A stretch of DNA of 13,819 nucleotides. It comes from Asaia bogorensis (GTDB taxonomy: Bacteria; Pseudomonadota; Alphaproteobacteria; Acetobacterales; Acetobacteraceae). Of this stretch, positions 6,129 through 13,681 are shown one piece after another. Under the pieces are notes generated by a model. The model was not told the origin of the DNA. It was given only the letters and a program-made list of their open reading frames with translations, and did not search any database. The stretch is from NCBI GenBank assembly GCA_945886995.1, contig CAMCZJ010000066.1, forward strand, positions 1-13,819, in the 5' to 3' direction. Made by a program: the position numbers and the translations under genes. Each line of letters opens with the position of its first letter. The first letter of the stretch is position 1.

Positions 6129-7485
6129 AGCCGCCCCTGTCGCCGCCCCCCCGCGGCGACGCTGGTGGCCGGGCAGCCTGGGCGGTCGCACCGCCGTTGC
6201 GCTGATTGTCGCGTTGATGCTGGTACAGGCGGCGGGGCTGACCATTCACGCGCTGGATCGTGTGGATCTTCAACGCTTCGTCCAGGCGCGGGAGATTGCC
6301 GGGCGAAGCCTTGGCGCCTGGCGCGCCGCCGTGCTGACAGCGCCGGATCGGCGCGCGCAGATCATCGCCGATCTTGACCTGCCGGAAGGGCTGACGGTGG
6401 ATTTGGACTTGGCACCAATTGTGCGCGCCGGCGCGCCCCCTGTGTCGCCGCATATCCTCCGCCTTTTCCGACTAGACCTGCTGGCTTCCGGCCCGCCGCG
6501 GCTACGCCCGCGCGAAATCCGCATTGCGGAATTGGGCTCTGCTGGATTTGCAGCCTCGCTCAGGCTACCGGATGGGCCTTGGCTGAATTTGCGCGCTTCG
6601 TTACCACCACCGCGCCCATGGCATTCGGATACATTCCTCGCTGCATTTTTCGGTATGACCTTGGCCGCAGTGCTTCTTATTCTTTGGGCGGTCGCACGGC
6701 TGATGCGGCCCGTGCGCTTGCTTGCGGCAGCCGCGAATAGACTTGGGCGCGACGTGAATGCACCCCCCTTATCCGAAAATGGCCCGACCGAAGTCGCAAC
6801 CGCAGCACGTGCCTTCAATGAAATGGCGGCGCGTATTCGGCTTTTTGTGGCAGACCGCACGCAAATGCTGGCAGCGATTGGGCATGATCTGCGCACCCCA
6901 ATCACGCGACTGAAACTCCGCGCCGAGTTCATGGAAGATGACGAACAACGCCGCAAAATGCTGGCTGATTTGGATGAGATGGAAGCCATGATCGGCGCGA
7001 CCCTCGCCTTCGCCCGCGATGATGCCGCGACGGAACCAGCGACGCAGATGGATATGGCGGCATTGTGCCGCACCGTCGCCGATGAGGCGAGCGATGCGCA
7101 TCCGGATCAGGCGGAAAAGATCAGCTATGAAGGGCCGGATAAGCTGGTCATTCGTGCAAAGCCCCTGGCGCTGAAACGTGCCATTGCCAATCTGGTGACC
7201 AATGCCCTGAAGTATGGCGGCGCCGCCAAGCTTTGTCTTGCACAAGATGTCGCAGGCATGCTGCGCCTGAGCATCACCGATGAGGGGCCAGGTATTCCCG
7301 AGCAGGAGCTGGAGGCAGTCTTCACCCCGTTCCGCCGATTGGAAGCCAGCCGCAACCGCGAAACTGGTGGCACCGGGCTTGGGCTGACCATCGCGCGCAA
7401 TATTCTGCGCGGCCATGGCGGTGATGTGGTGCTGCAGAACCGGCCAGGGGGCGGCTTGATCGCGGTGGCGAGCCTGCCTGTTTGA
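6121..7485 (+). CDS. EnvZ-like sensor histidine kinase
   Basis: This 454-residue inner-membrane sensor kinase is the partner of the preceding regulator. It has a short basic N-terminus, membrane helix 1 (about 24-45), a periplasmic sensing segment of about 125 residues (46-170), helix 2 (about 171-193), a HAMP linker (194-245), and a HisKA domain with phospho-acceptor H255 in GHDLRTPITRLKLR. The ATPase domain has the N-box LVTNALKYGG (358-367), the G1 box DEGPGIP (387-393), the F-box FTPFRRLE (401-408) and the G2 box GTGLGLTIA (417-425). The HDLRTPxTRLKLR pattern is that of the EnvZ group. The GTG at 6121 is preferred because it overlaps the regulator stop by 8 bases; an ATG at 6085 lies deep inside the regulator gene. 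The stop codon falls in the loop of an inverted repeat at 7476-7495. The stimulus is unknown, and no known sensory fold is recognisable in the periplasmic part. Confidence 0.92.
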   Translation: MAEAAPVAAPPRRRWWPGSLGGRTAVALIVALMLVQAAGLTIHALDRVDLQRFVQAREIAGRSLGAWRAAVLTAPDRRAQIIADLDLPEGLTVDLDLAPIVRAGAPPVSPHILRLFRLDLLASGPPRLRPREIRIAELGSAGFAASLRLPDGPWLNLRASLPPPRPWHSDTFLAAFFGMTLAAVLLILWAVARLMRPVRLLAAAANRLGRDVNAPPLSENGPTEVATAARAFNEMAARIRLFVADRTQMLAAIGHDLRTPITRLKLRAEFMEDDEQRRKMLADLDEMEAMIGATLAFARDDAATEPATQMDMAALCRTVADEASDAHPDQAEKISYEGPDKLVIRAKPLALKRAIANLVTNALKYGGAAKLCLAQDVAGMLRLSITDEGPGIPEQELEAVFTPFRRLEASRNRETGGTGLGLTIARNILRGHGGDVVLQNRPGGGLIAVASLPV

Positions 7486-7495
7486 CCAAACAGGC
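7476..7495. terminator. Inverted repeat between convergent genes, possible bidirectional terminator
   Basis: GCCTGTTTG (7476-7484), AC, then CAAACAGGC (7487-7495) is a perfect 9-bp inverted repeat. As RNA it gives an 8-bp stem with a 4-base loop. The kinase stop codon lies at its centre, and the convergent racemase-family gene ends 6 bases beyond it. There is no T-tract on either side, so termination, if any, would be weak or would need Rho. Confidence 0.45.
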
Positions 7496-7500
7496 GAAGA

Positions 7501-8133
7501 TCATCCGCCAAGCAGGCGCTTTAGCTTCAGCACCGCACTATCTGGCGTGGTCAGCACAGGCTTGCCCGTTGCCTGTTCCACCAAGTGCTTGGCGCGCGCC
7601 AAGCTGAATTGGCCCAGGGCGATCGCATCGCAATCCGCCAAATCCCGCGCCGCCTCCGCCGCCAGCCGGTCATGCGTGGCAAGATTGCCAGCATCCAAAG
7701 CCGCCAGGGCACCTTCGGCCAGTTTCGGCACCACTGTGATGCCCGGCGGGAATTCCGGAATCATGGAAGGGATCGTGCCGGCGAAAGTTACCAAAAGCCC
7801 GATGCGCTTGCCCTTGGTGATCGCTTCTTCAATCATCGCCTCATTCGGTTTCAGCACGGGCATCGGCGCCAAATCCTGCACGCAGGCTTCAATGCAAGGG
7901 CCGAAGGCGGAACAGGTGAACAGGATACCATCCGCCCCGGTGCCGGCGGCATAGCGTGCCAAGGTAAGGAAGCGCTCTGTCATGCGGGGCGTGAGCTTAC
8001 CCTCCCGCGCCAGATCGGCGGAAAGGCTGTCATCCAGCAGATTCATCAAGGTTTGGCCGGGCCATAGCTGCGCGAAAGCGGCTTCAATTGGCGGCGGCGA
8101 ATGGCGCAGCGCATGAATCAGGGCAAGGCGCAT
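7501..8133 (-). CDS. Asp/Glu racemase superfamily protein with a single catalytic Cys
   Basis: This 210-residue protein belongs to the aspartate/glutamate/hydantoin racemase and maleate isomerase fold. It has an N-terminal strand MRLALIHALRHS, the first active-site loop ILFTCSAFGP (70-79) with C74, the segment KRIGLLVTFAGT (109-120) typical of these two-domain enzymes, and the second active-site loop DAIALGQFSLA (169-179). Two-base racemases have a second cysteine in that loop, but here it reads GQFS. A true racemization mechanism is therefore doubtful. Single-cysteine relatives such as arylmalonate decarboxylase do other chemistry on activated carboxylic acids. The ATG at 8133 has AAAGG about 7 bases upstream. 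The gene lies 21 bases behind the MFS gene on the same strand, so the carrier probably imports its substrate or exports its product. The substrate is unknown. Confidence 0.8.
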   Translation of the reverse strand: MRLALIHALRHSPPPIEAAFAQLWPGQTLMNLLDDSLSADLAREGKLTPRMTERFLTLARYAAGTGADGILFTCSAFGPCIEACVQDLAPMPVLKPNEAMIEEAITKGKRIGLLVTFAGTIPSMIPEFPPGITVVPKLAEGALAALDAGNLATHDRLAAEAARDLADCDAIALGQFSLARAKHLVEQATGKPVLTTPDSAVLKLKRLLGG

Positions 8134-8154
8134 GGAAAAACCTTTCGAATGAAA

Positions 8155-9381
8155 TCAGGCAGTGGCCGGCTGGGTGCGCGGCCCGTCACGCATGGGCATA
8201 TGGATCACAGCGGCGAAGACCGCGGCCAGAATGCCGATCACCCACATCAGATCATAAGAACCGGTGCGGTCGAAGATAATGCCGCCCAGAAAGGCGCCGG
8301 TGAAGCCGCCAATCTGATGGCTGACAAAGACCATGCCGAAAATCGTGGCAAGCCAACGCAAACCCCAATTGCGCGCACAAAGTGCAAGGCTAGGCGGCAC
8401 GGTGGAAAGCCAAAGCAGGCCCATCATGGCCGAAAACACCAGCACCGTTGTGGTCGTTTTCTCAGAAAGCAGAAACACCGTCATCAGCACGGCACGCGCG
8501 GCGAAAATCCCCACCAACAATTCGCGGCGCTTCCAGCGCTGCGAAAGCTCCCCGGCGGCCAATGATCCGATGATGTTGAACAGCCCGATCATGGAAATGG
8601 CGCCGGCGCCAACATAAAGCGGCAGGCCGCAGCTATGCACAAAGCCCGGCAAATGCACGGTCAGAAAGGAAACATGGAGGCCGCAGACAAAATTGCCGGA
8701 CGACAAATACCAGAAGCTCGGGTCGCGCAGCGCGCGCGCCATGGCCGAACGCGCAGTTTCATTATCCGCCGCCACACCAGGCGCGGCCGCCGGCTGCTTA
8801 TCGGCCAGCGGCAGCGCAAGCGGGATCATGAACAGCGTCGCCATCGCCATGGCAAAAAGCGCGCCCTGCCAGCCAAAGCCCTGAATGGCGATACCCGCCA
8901 GCGGCACCACCAGGAATTGCCCGGCTGAGGACCCCGCCGTGCCAAGCCCCGTAGCGCGCCCGCGCATTTCCGGCGGCAACATACGCGTCAGGCTCGCGAT
9001 AATCGTCGGCATCCCGGCCGCCGAGACCGCCATGCCCATGATGAAGCCGGCAAAGAAGGTAAAAGGCACCACTGATTCCGAAAGCGCCATACCCAATATG
9101 CCAATGCAATAAAGCACCGCGCCACCCATCACCACGCGTCTGCCGCCGAAGCGATCCGCAAGCTGGCCCATGAAGGGCTGGCTCATGCCATTGATCAGCA
9201 CCTGCAGGCCGATGGCAAAGGCGAAGTCCCGCGCAGCCCAGCCATGTTCCGCTGTCATGGGCGCCAGGAACAGGCCAAAAGATTGCCTGAGGCCCATGGC
9301 GAGCATGGCGCCACAGACTGCGCAGCTAATCACCAGCGCAATCGGCAGGGCAAGGGAGCGGGTGGGTGCGGCCTCGGTCAT
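8155..9381 (-). CDS. MFS transporter (monocarboxylate/OFA-like)
   Basis: This 408-residue major facilitator superfamily carrier in the inner membrane has about twelve helices and a central cytoplasmic loop near residues 195-220. The conserved loop between helices 2 and 3 reads GQLADRFGGRR (72-82). The N-terminal segment GLRQSFGLFLAPMTAEHGW (30-48) is typical of bacterial MFS proteins related to the monocarboxylate and oxalate/formate groups, so an organic acid anion is a plausible substrate, but this is inference. The ATG at 9381 has GGTGAG 4 bases upstream. It is the first gene of a two-gene unit with the racemase-family gene. Its 5' flank (9382-9474) is shared with the divergent tRNA-His promoter, and no clear - strand promoter is visible there. 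Confidence 0.88.
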   Translation of the reverse strand: MTEAAPTRSLALPIALVISCAVCGAMLAMGLRQSFGLFLAPMTAEHGWAARDFAFAIGLQVLINGMSQPFMGQLADRFGGRRVVMGGAVLYCIGILGMALSESVVPFTFFAGFIMGMAVSAAGMPTIIASLTRMLPPEMRGRATGLGTAGSSAGQFLVVPLAGIAIQGFGWQGALFAMAMATLFMIPLALPLADKQPAAAPGVAADNETARSAMARALRDPSFWYLSSGNFVCGLHVSFLTVHLPGFVHSCGLPLYVGAGAISMIGLFNIIGSLAAGELSQRWKRRELLVGIFAARAVLMTVFLLSEKTTTTVLVFSAMMGLLWLSTVPPSLALCARNWGLRWLATIFGMVFVSHQIGGFTGAFLGGIIFDRTGSYDLMWVIGILAAVFAAVIHMPMRDGPRTQPATA

Positions 9382-9432
9382 GCGCTCACCATGTCATTTT
9401 GCGCGCCCCCCGCGCAACCCAAGGCTTCGCGG

Positions 9433-9461
9433 TTGACGGCGCCGGGCGGGCGGGCCTATCT
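9433..9461 (+). promoter_or_regulatory. Sigma-70 promoter of tRNA-His
   Basis: TTGACG (9433-9438), a 17-base spacer and CTATCT (9456-9461) form an excellent alphaproteobacterial housekeeping promoter. Initiation would fall near 9468, a few bases before the tRNA at 9475. The spacer is very G+C-rich, as is common for stable RNA promoters. Confidence 0.7.
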
Positions 9462-9474
9462 CAGCGCCGTTGGT

Positions 9475-9551
9475 GGCGGCCATAGCTCAGTTGGTAGAGC
9501 GCCAGGTTGTGGTCTTGGATGTCGCGGGTTCGAGTCCCGTTGGTCGCCCCA
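9475..9551 (+). tRNA. tRNA-His (anticodon GTG)
   Basis: The full cloverleaf can be drawn. The acceptor stem pairs 9476-9482 with 9541-9547. The D stem is GCTC/GAGC, the anticodon stem is CCAGG/CTTGG, and the loop TTGTGGT gives anticodon GTG at 9509-9511. The T arm is GCGGG-TTCGAGT-CCCGT. The extra G at position -1 (9475), facing C73 (9548), is the identity element of tRNA-His. The 3' CCA is encoded (9549-9551). A strong promoter lies just upstream. Confidence 0.97.
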
Positions 9552-9587
9552 ACATCCTCATCCCCAGAAAATTTCGATGGTTTGGAA

Positions 9588-9670
9588 TGCCCCCAGGGAG
9601 ACTCGAACTCCCATGCCCTTACGGGCGGACGATTTTGAGTCGTCTGCGTCTACCGTTCCGCCACAGGGGC
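9588..9670 (-). tRNA. tRNA-Leu (anticodon CAA)
   Basis: On the - strand the acceptor stem GCCCCTG/TGGGGGC, a D arm, the anticodon arm GACGA-CTCAAAA-TCGTC with anticodon CAA, a long variable arm, and the T arm GGGAG-TTCGAGT-CTCCC are all present. The long variable arm and discriminator A73 (9588) mark a leucine tRNA that reads UUG. The 3' CCA is not encoded (TTC follows A73), so it must be added by the tRNA nucleotidyltransferase. It lies 49 bases after the SDR gene stop on the same strand and converges with tRNA-His. Confidence 0.96.
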
Positions 9671-9719
9671 AACGCATCGTCTTCCTAACCCAAGCCGGGG
9701 GCCGGGGTCCAGAGGGGGG

Positions 9720-10490
9720 TCAGAACAGCGAATAACCGCCATCAATCACCAGGCAATCGCCGGAATGATAGGCAGCGGCGTCACTGGCCAGATAAACCGC
9801 GATGCCGCCGAAATCCGCGGGCCTGCCCCAGCGCCGGGCCGGGATGCGGGGCAGCACGGCGGCGCTGAAACGCTCATCCGCCACATTGCCGGCGGTCATG
9901 GCGGTTTCGATCCAGCCGGGCAGGATGGCATTGGCGCGAATGCCATGCCGGGCCAACTCCACCGCCAGCGCGCGCGTCATGGCGACAAGCGCGCCCTTCG
10001 TCGCGCCGTAATGCGCATTGCGCGCGGCGCCTTCAATGGCGGCGAGGGAGGCTGTCGCCACCAGCGAACCGCCACCGCCACGTTCCACCATATGACGCGC
10101 CGCAGCGCGCAACGTGAAAAAAGCACCATCCAGATTGATGCGCATCACGCGCTGCCATTCGGCAGTTTCCAGCGCCGTGAAGTGCGAGGCATGACCATAG
10201 GTGCCAGCATTGGCAAAGCAGGCATCCACGCGGCCAAGCTGCTTCACCGTTTCCGCGAAGGCGCCTTCCACCGCAGCCTCATCGCCGATATCGCAGGTGA
10301 GCGCATGAAGGCGCACACCAAGCGGCTTCAGTCTCTCCAGAGCCGCGGCATTCTTCGCGGCATTGCTGCCCCAAATCGCGATATCAGCGCCCGCTTCCGC
10401 GAGTGCCTGCGCCATGCCAAGCCCAATGCCGGAATTGCCGCCCGTGATCAGTGCGGCCTTGCCGCTGAGATCAAAGGGGCGATAAGCCAT
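9720..10490 (-). CDS. SDR family NAD(P)-dependent oxidoreductase
   Basis: This 256-residue classical short-chain dehydrogenase/reductase has all key residues: glycine motif TGGNSGIG (16-23), NAG (94-96), N119 in RINLDGAF, S148, Y161 and K165 in HYGATKGA, the PGWIET loop (191-196), and the C-terminal CLVIDGGYSLF. Such enzymes oxidise secondary alcohols or reduce carbonyls with NAD(P). Resemblance is to the 3-oxoacyl-ACP reductase and sugar-acid dehydrogenase group; the substrate is not defined by sequence. Its ATG lies 5 bases after the stop of the hydroxyacid dehydrogenase gene, so it is surely cotranscribed with it, as the last protein gene of the right-hand - strand operon. The ribosome site is weak, which suggests translational coupling. 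Confidence 0.92.
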   Translation of the reverse strand: MAYRPFDLSGKAALITGGNSGIGLGMAQALAEAGADIAIWGSNAAKNAAALERLKPLGVRLHALTCDIGDEAAVEGAFAETVKQLGRVDACFANAGTYGHASHFTALETAEWQRVMRINLDGAFFTLRAAARHMVERGGGGSLVATASLAAIEGAARNAHYGATKGALVAMTRALAVELARHGIRANAILPGWIETAMTAGNVADERFSAAVLPRIPARRWGRPADFGGIAVYLASDAAAYHSGDCLVIDGGYSLF

Positions 10491-10495
10491 GGGGG

Positions 10496-11452
10496 TCAGT
10501 AACCCGCCTTGCGGTCCACCACTTCCTTGAGTGGCGCGCCATCCAGAAAGCGGCGCAGATTTTCAACCAGCAGCGCCGCCACCATGGAATCCCGCGCCGG
10601 ATGCAGCCCGCCAATATGCGGCAGCACCAGGATGTTTTCTGTGCTCCAGAAGGGGTCTTCCTTGGGCAAAGGTTCCTGGCGGAATACATCCAAAATGGCG
10701 CCTGCAATCATGCCGGATTTGGCAGCGGCAACCAAGGCCGCGTCATCTATCAAGGCGCCACGACCGAAATTAAGCAGCCAGGCGGTTTTCTTCATGTGCG
10801 AAAGCCGCGCGGCATTGATGATGTTCTCGGTCTCCGGCGTTGCCGGCAGCAGCAGCACAACGAAATCGGATTGCGCCAGCACTGCATCAGTTTCGGCGGG
10901 TGAGTAAACGCGCTCCACATGCGGCAGGGGGCCAGTTGCACGGCGCGTGCCGATCACGCGCATTTCAAGTGCAGCCGCCTTGCGCGCCAATTCCTGGCCG
11001 ATAGCGCCAAGGCCAAGAATGCCAAGTGTCTGCACCGCAAGTGTCGTGGAAACACGGCGCGTCCAAGTGCTGGCGGCATTGTCGCCCACAATGGCCGCAT
11101 AGGGTTTGGTGATGTGAAAAAGCGCGCCCAGAATGTTTTCTGGCATTTGCACGCGATGCGTGCCCCGCGCGCAGGTCAGCGTCATGCCTGGCGGCAGATC
11201 AGCCCGCGCCAGCCAATGTTCCACGCCTGCCGTCAGCGCCTGCGCCCAGCGGAGCTTTGGCATCTGCGCGAGCGTCCCGGCAGGTGGCCCCCAGGTCAGC
11301 ATCGCCTCCACTTCCTGCATTTGCGCGGCGCTGGGTGTCGCGTTGCGCGGTAATTCCTCAAGCCTGATGCGCTGATCAAGCCCGGCTTCGGTGATGGCCT
11401 TGCGATAGGCATCCGCGCCATCGGTCCAAAGCAGGAAAAGCGGTTTGGTCAT
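10496..11452 (-). CDS. D-2-hydroxyacid dehydrogenase (GhrA/hydroxypyruvate reductase-like)
   Basis: This 318-residue NAD(P)-dependent D-isomer-specific 2-hydroxyacid dehydrogenase has a split catalytic domain and a central Rossmann domain (about 105-285) with TLGILGLGAIGQELA (142-156). The catalytic residues are R231 in NFGRGALID, E260 in DVFRQEPLP and H279 in LPHIGGLH. The family reduces 2-keto acids such as glyoxylate, hydroxypyruvate or pyruvate, and the overall sequence resembles the glyoxylate/hydroxypyruvate reductase A branch. The upstream serine-glyoxylate-type aminotransferase would make hydroxypyruvate, so this could be the next step, giving D-glycerate. That substrate link is inference. 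GAGG lies 7 bases before the ATG, and the gene starts 9 bases after the stop of the CoA ligase gene. Confidence 0.9.
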   Translation of the reverse strand: MTKPLFLLWTDGADAYRKAITEAGLDQRIRLEELPRNATPSAAQMQEVEAMLTWGPPAGTLAQMPKLRWAQALTAGVEHWLARADLPPGMTLTCARGTHRVQMPENILGALFHITKPYAAIVGDNAASTWTRRVSTTLAVQTLGILGLGAIGQELARKAAALEMRVIGTRRATGPLPHVERVYSPAETDAVLAQSDFVVLLLPATPETENIINAARLSHMKKTAWLLNFGRGALIDDAALVAAAKSGMIAGAILDVFRQEPLPKEDPFWSTENILVLPHIGGLHPARDSMVAALLVENLRRFLDGAPLKEVVDRKAGY

Positions 11453-11461
11453 GGTGATGCC

Positions 11462-13597
11462 TCAGGCTTTCACAATCAGTGCATCCACCGCGACAGCGTC
11501 GCTGCCGGCGATGATGATGGGGTTCACATCCAATTCAGTGATTAGGTCGCGCTGATCGGCCGCAAATTCCGAGAGGCGCACGATGATATCCGAAAGCCGG
11601 TCCATATCGGCGGCGGGTGCGCCGCGAAACCCTTCCAGTGCCGCGCGGCCTTTCAGGCGGCCGAGCAAATCACGCGCTTCCGTCTTTGTGACAGGTGCGA
11701 GCGCCAGCGCGGAATCGCGCATCAATTCCACCAGCACACCACCAAGGCCGGCCACCACGAGCGGTCCCATCAGCGGGTCAATCCGCGCGCCGACCATGAT
11801 CTCCACCCCTGGCTTCGCCATGGGCTGCACCAGCACGCCATTGATGCGCGCATTGGGCGCGTGGTGCTTGGCATTGGCCATGACAGCGCGGAAGGCTTCG
11901 CGCAATTCCGCTTCATCCTTCAACTTCAGCCGAATAACGCCCGCTTCCGTCTTATGCGGCAAATCAGGGCTTTCCACCTTGATCGCGACCGGCCAGCCAA
12001 GTGCCTTGGCAGCAGCCAGCGCCTCATCTTCCGTTGTCGTCAGCCGTTCCGGCACCACAGGCACGCCATAAGCCGCCAGCACCTGCTTCGCTTCGCGTTC
12101 GGTCAGCGTGCGGTCTTGTGCGGCGGCAATCAGCTTTGCCGCTTCCTGCGTCGCTTCAGGCCGCGCGATGCGCTGATAGTGGCGCGGGCCAGCTCCGCGC
12201 CTTTCTTCGCGCTTATGCCAATGATCGAGTGTCGCAAAGCAACGATCCATGGATCGGAACAGGCCAATGCGCGGGTTCTGCTCTGCCTCCTTCGACCCAA
12301 AGCCTTCCAGCCATTCAGTGGTCCAAACCACGCAAATCGGCTTGTTATGTTGTTCGGCAATGGCGGCCAATTCGCCGGGGCGTTTTGCGGAAAGCTCGGT
12401 CGAATAAATCTGCGCGTAAAGCAGCGTGCCGTAATGATCCTCACCCAGCATGGCGGAAGCACACGCCGTCAGGCTTTCCGGGTCATTCGCCACTTGTGCT
12501 GTGACATCGCAAGGATTGCGTGCGGAACCGAAATCCGGAATGCGCGATTCCAATATGGCCTGCACCGGCGGCGTTGGCTGCGGCAGCGGAATGCCGCGTT
12601 CTTCAGCGCGATCGGCGGACATGATGGCCGCGCCGCCGGAGACCGCCACCACCGCAACACCGCGCGCCTTGGGCTTCGGTGCCTTTGCCATGAAGGACGC
12701 GGTTTCCACCATGGCCTCGAAATTATCCACCAATATCGCGCCCGCGCGTTCAAACGCCGCGCGATAGGCGGCCTGAGAACCCGCGAGTGACCCGGTGTGC
12801 GACATGGCAGCGGCAGCACCCTGTTCACCCGTGCCAAGCTTGAAGACGATCAGCGGCTTGTCGGCGGCATCGGCAATTTGCGCCGCTTCAATGAACCGCA
12901 TCGGGTCCGGCATGCCTTCAAACACGCAAGCAATCGCGCGGCACGCCGGATCATCCGCCAGGAAGGAAACGCAATCCGCAACATCAATATCAGAAGAATT
13001 ACCGGTGGTGAGTAGATGGCTCACGGAAACCCCGCGCATCACCGATTGCGCGAGCGAAAAACCAAGCGCGCCGGATTGGCTGACCAGGCCGAGCGCATGC
13101 GGCAAAGGCGCTTCCATGGGCGGCGGGATCATGAAGGTCACGCCAGCCTTGCTGCCGAAATTCAACATGCCGATACAATTCGGCCCGACAATGCGCATGC
13201 CCGAATCGCGCCCAATGGCGGCCAGGCGCTGTTGCGCGGCAACATCCTCCGCCCGCCCGGTTTCTGAAAAGCCTGAGGCATAAATCATCACGCCGCCGAC
13301 ACCCGCCTTGGCGCAATCGGTTGCGATTTCTTCAACCGCACCCTTGGCGGCGACCACAATGCAGCAATCCGGCACTTCCGGCAGCGTAGCGACAGAAGGA
13401 TAGCAAGGCCGCTCGCCAATTTTTTCATAGCGGCTATTCACCAGATGCAGCCGGCCCGTATAGCCAGACAGCGCGCTGATGGTGCGATCCGCGAAGGAAC
13501 CCACGCGCGGGGAAGCGCCAATCACGGCAATCGAGGCAGGGTTGAACAGTCGCTGCATATCGGCATGGCGATAGACGCCGCGATGGGTGATGGACAT
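11462..13597 (-). CDS. Acetate-CoA ligase family protein (ADP/NDP-forming, fused alpha-beta)
   Basis: This 711-residue fused acyl-CoA synthetase of the NDP-forming type joins both subunits of the succinyl-CoA-synthetase-like fold. The N-terminal CoA-binding domain has FNPASIAVIGASPRVGSF (18-35). The ligase domains have the LVSQSGALGFS loop (171-181) and MSHTGSLAGS (265-274), where H267 is the expected phospho-histidine. The ATP-grasp domain starts near residue 490 with LTEREAKQVLAAYGVPV and continues with PVAIKVESPDLPHKTEAGV and ELDVNPI. The reaction is acid plus CoA plus ATP giving acyl-CoA, ADP and Pi. Substrates in the family range from acetate and propionate to dicarboxylic and aromatic acids, and here the substrate is unknown. 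AGGAGG lies about 10 bases before the ATG at 13597. An internal ATG 13 codons in is possible. The gene lies between the aminotransferase and hydroxyacid dehydrogenase genes. Confidence 0.92.
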   Translation of the reverse strand: MSITHRGVYRHADMQRLFNPASIAVIGASPRVGSFADRTISALSGYTGRLHLVNSRYEKIGERPCYPSVATLPEVPDCCIVVAAKGAVEEIATDCAKAGVGGVMIYASGFSETGRAEDVAAQQRLAAIGRDSGMRIVGPNCIGMLNFGSKAGVTFMIPPPMEAPLPHALGLVSQSGALGFSLAQSVMRGVSVSHLLTTGNSSDIDVADCVSFLADDPACRAIACVFEGMPDPMRFIEAAQIADAADKPLIVFKLGTGEQGAAAAMSHTGSLAGSQAAYRAAFERAGAILVDNFEAMVETASFMAKAPKPKARGVAVVAVSGGAAIMSADRAEERGIPLPQPTPPVQAILESRIPDFGSARNPCDVTAQVANDPESLTACASAMLGEDHYGTLLYAQIYSTELSAKRPGELAAIAEQHNKPICVVWTTEWLEGFGSKEAEQNPRIGLFRSMDRCFATLDHWHKREERRGAGPRHYQRIARPEATQEAAKLIAAAQDRTLTEREAKQVLAAYGVPVVPERLTTTEDEALAAAKALGWPVAIKVESPDLPHKTEAGVIRLKLKDEAELREAFRAVMANAKHHAPNARINGVLVQPMAKPGVEIMVGARIDPLMGPLVVAGLGGVLVELMRDSALALAPVTKTEARDLLGRLKGRAALEGFRGAPAADMDRLSDIIVRLSEFAADQRDLITELDVNPIIIAGSDAVAVDALIVKA

Positions 13598-13648
13598 TGC
13601 CTTGCTTCCTCCTGCTCTGCCGGCTTGACGCGCCAGTCTGGTCTATGA

Positions 13649-13672
13649 AGGGCGCGCTTGACGGCGCGCCCT
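13649..13672. other. Strong hairpin between the aminotransferase and CoA ligase genes
   Basis: AGGGCGCGC (13649-13657), a 6-base loop, and GCGCGCCCT (13664-13672) form a perfect 9-bp, mostly G-C stem in the 84-base gap after the aminotransferase stop. No T-tract follows on either strand. It could be a weak or Rho-assisted terminator, or an mRNA-processing or stabilising structure that sets different levels for the genes on either side. Confidence 0.5.
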
Positions 13673-13681
13673 GTAGTTAAT

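Noticed and set aside
9470..9688. Open frame of 72 codons (and a longer one in another frame, 9244-9735) across the tRNA pair
   Set aside because: They read through tRNA-His and tRNA-Leu. The peptide (AIAQLVERQVVV..., GRLELPCPYGR...) is the well-known spurious translation of tRNA genes.
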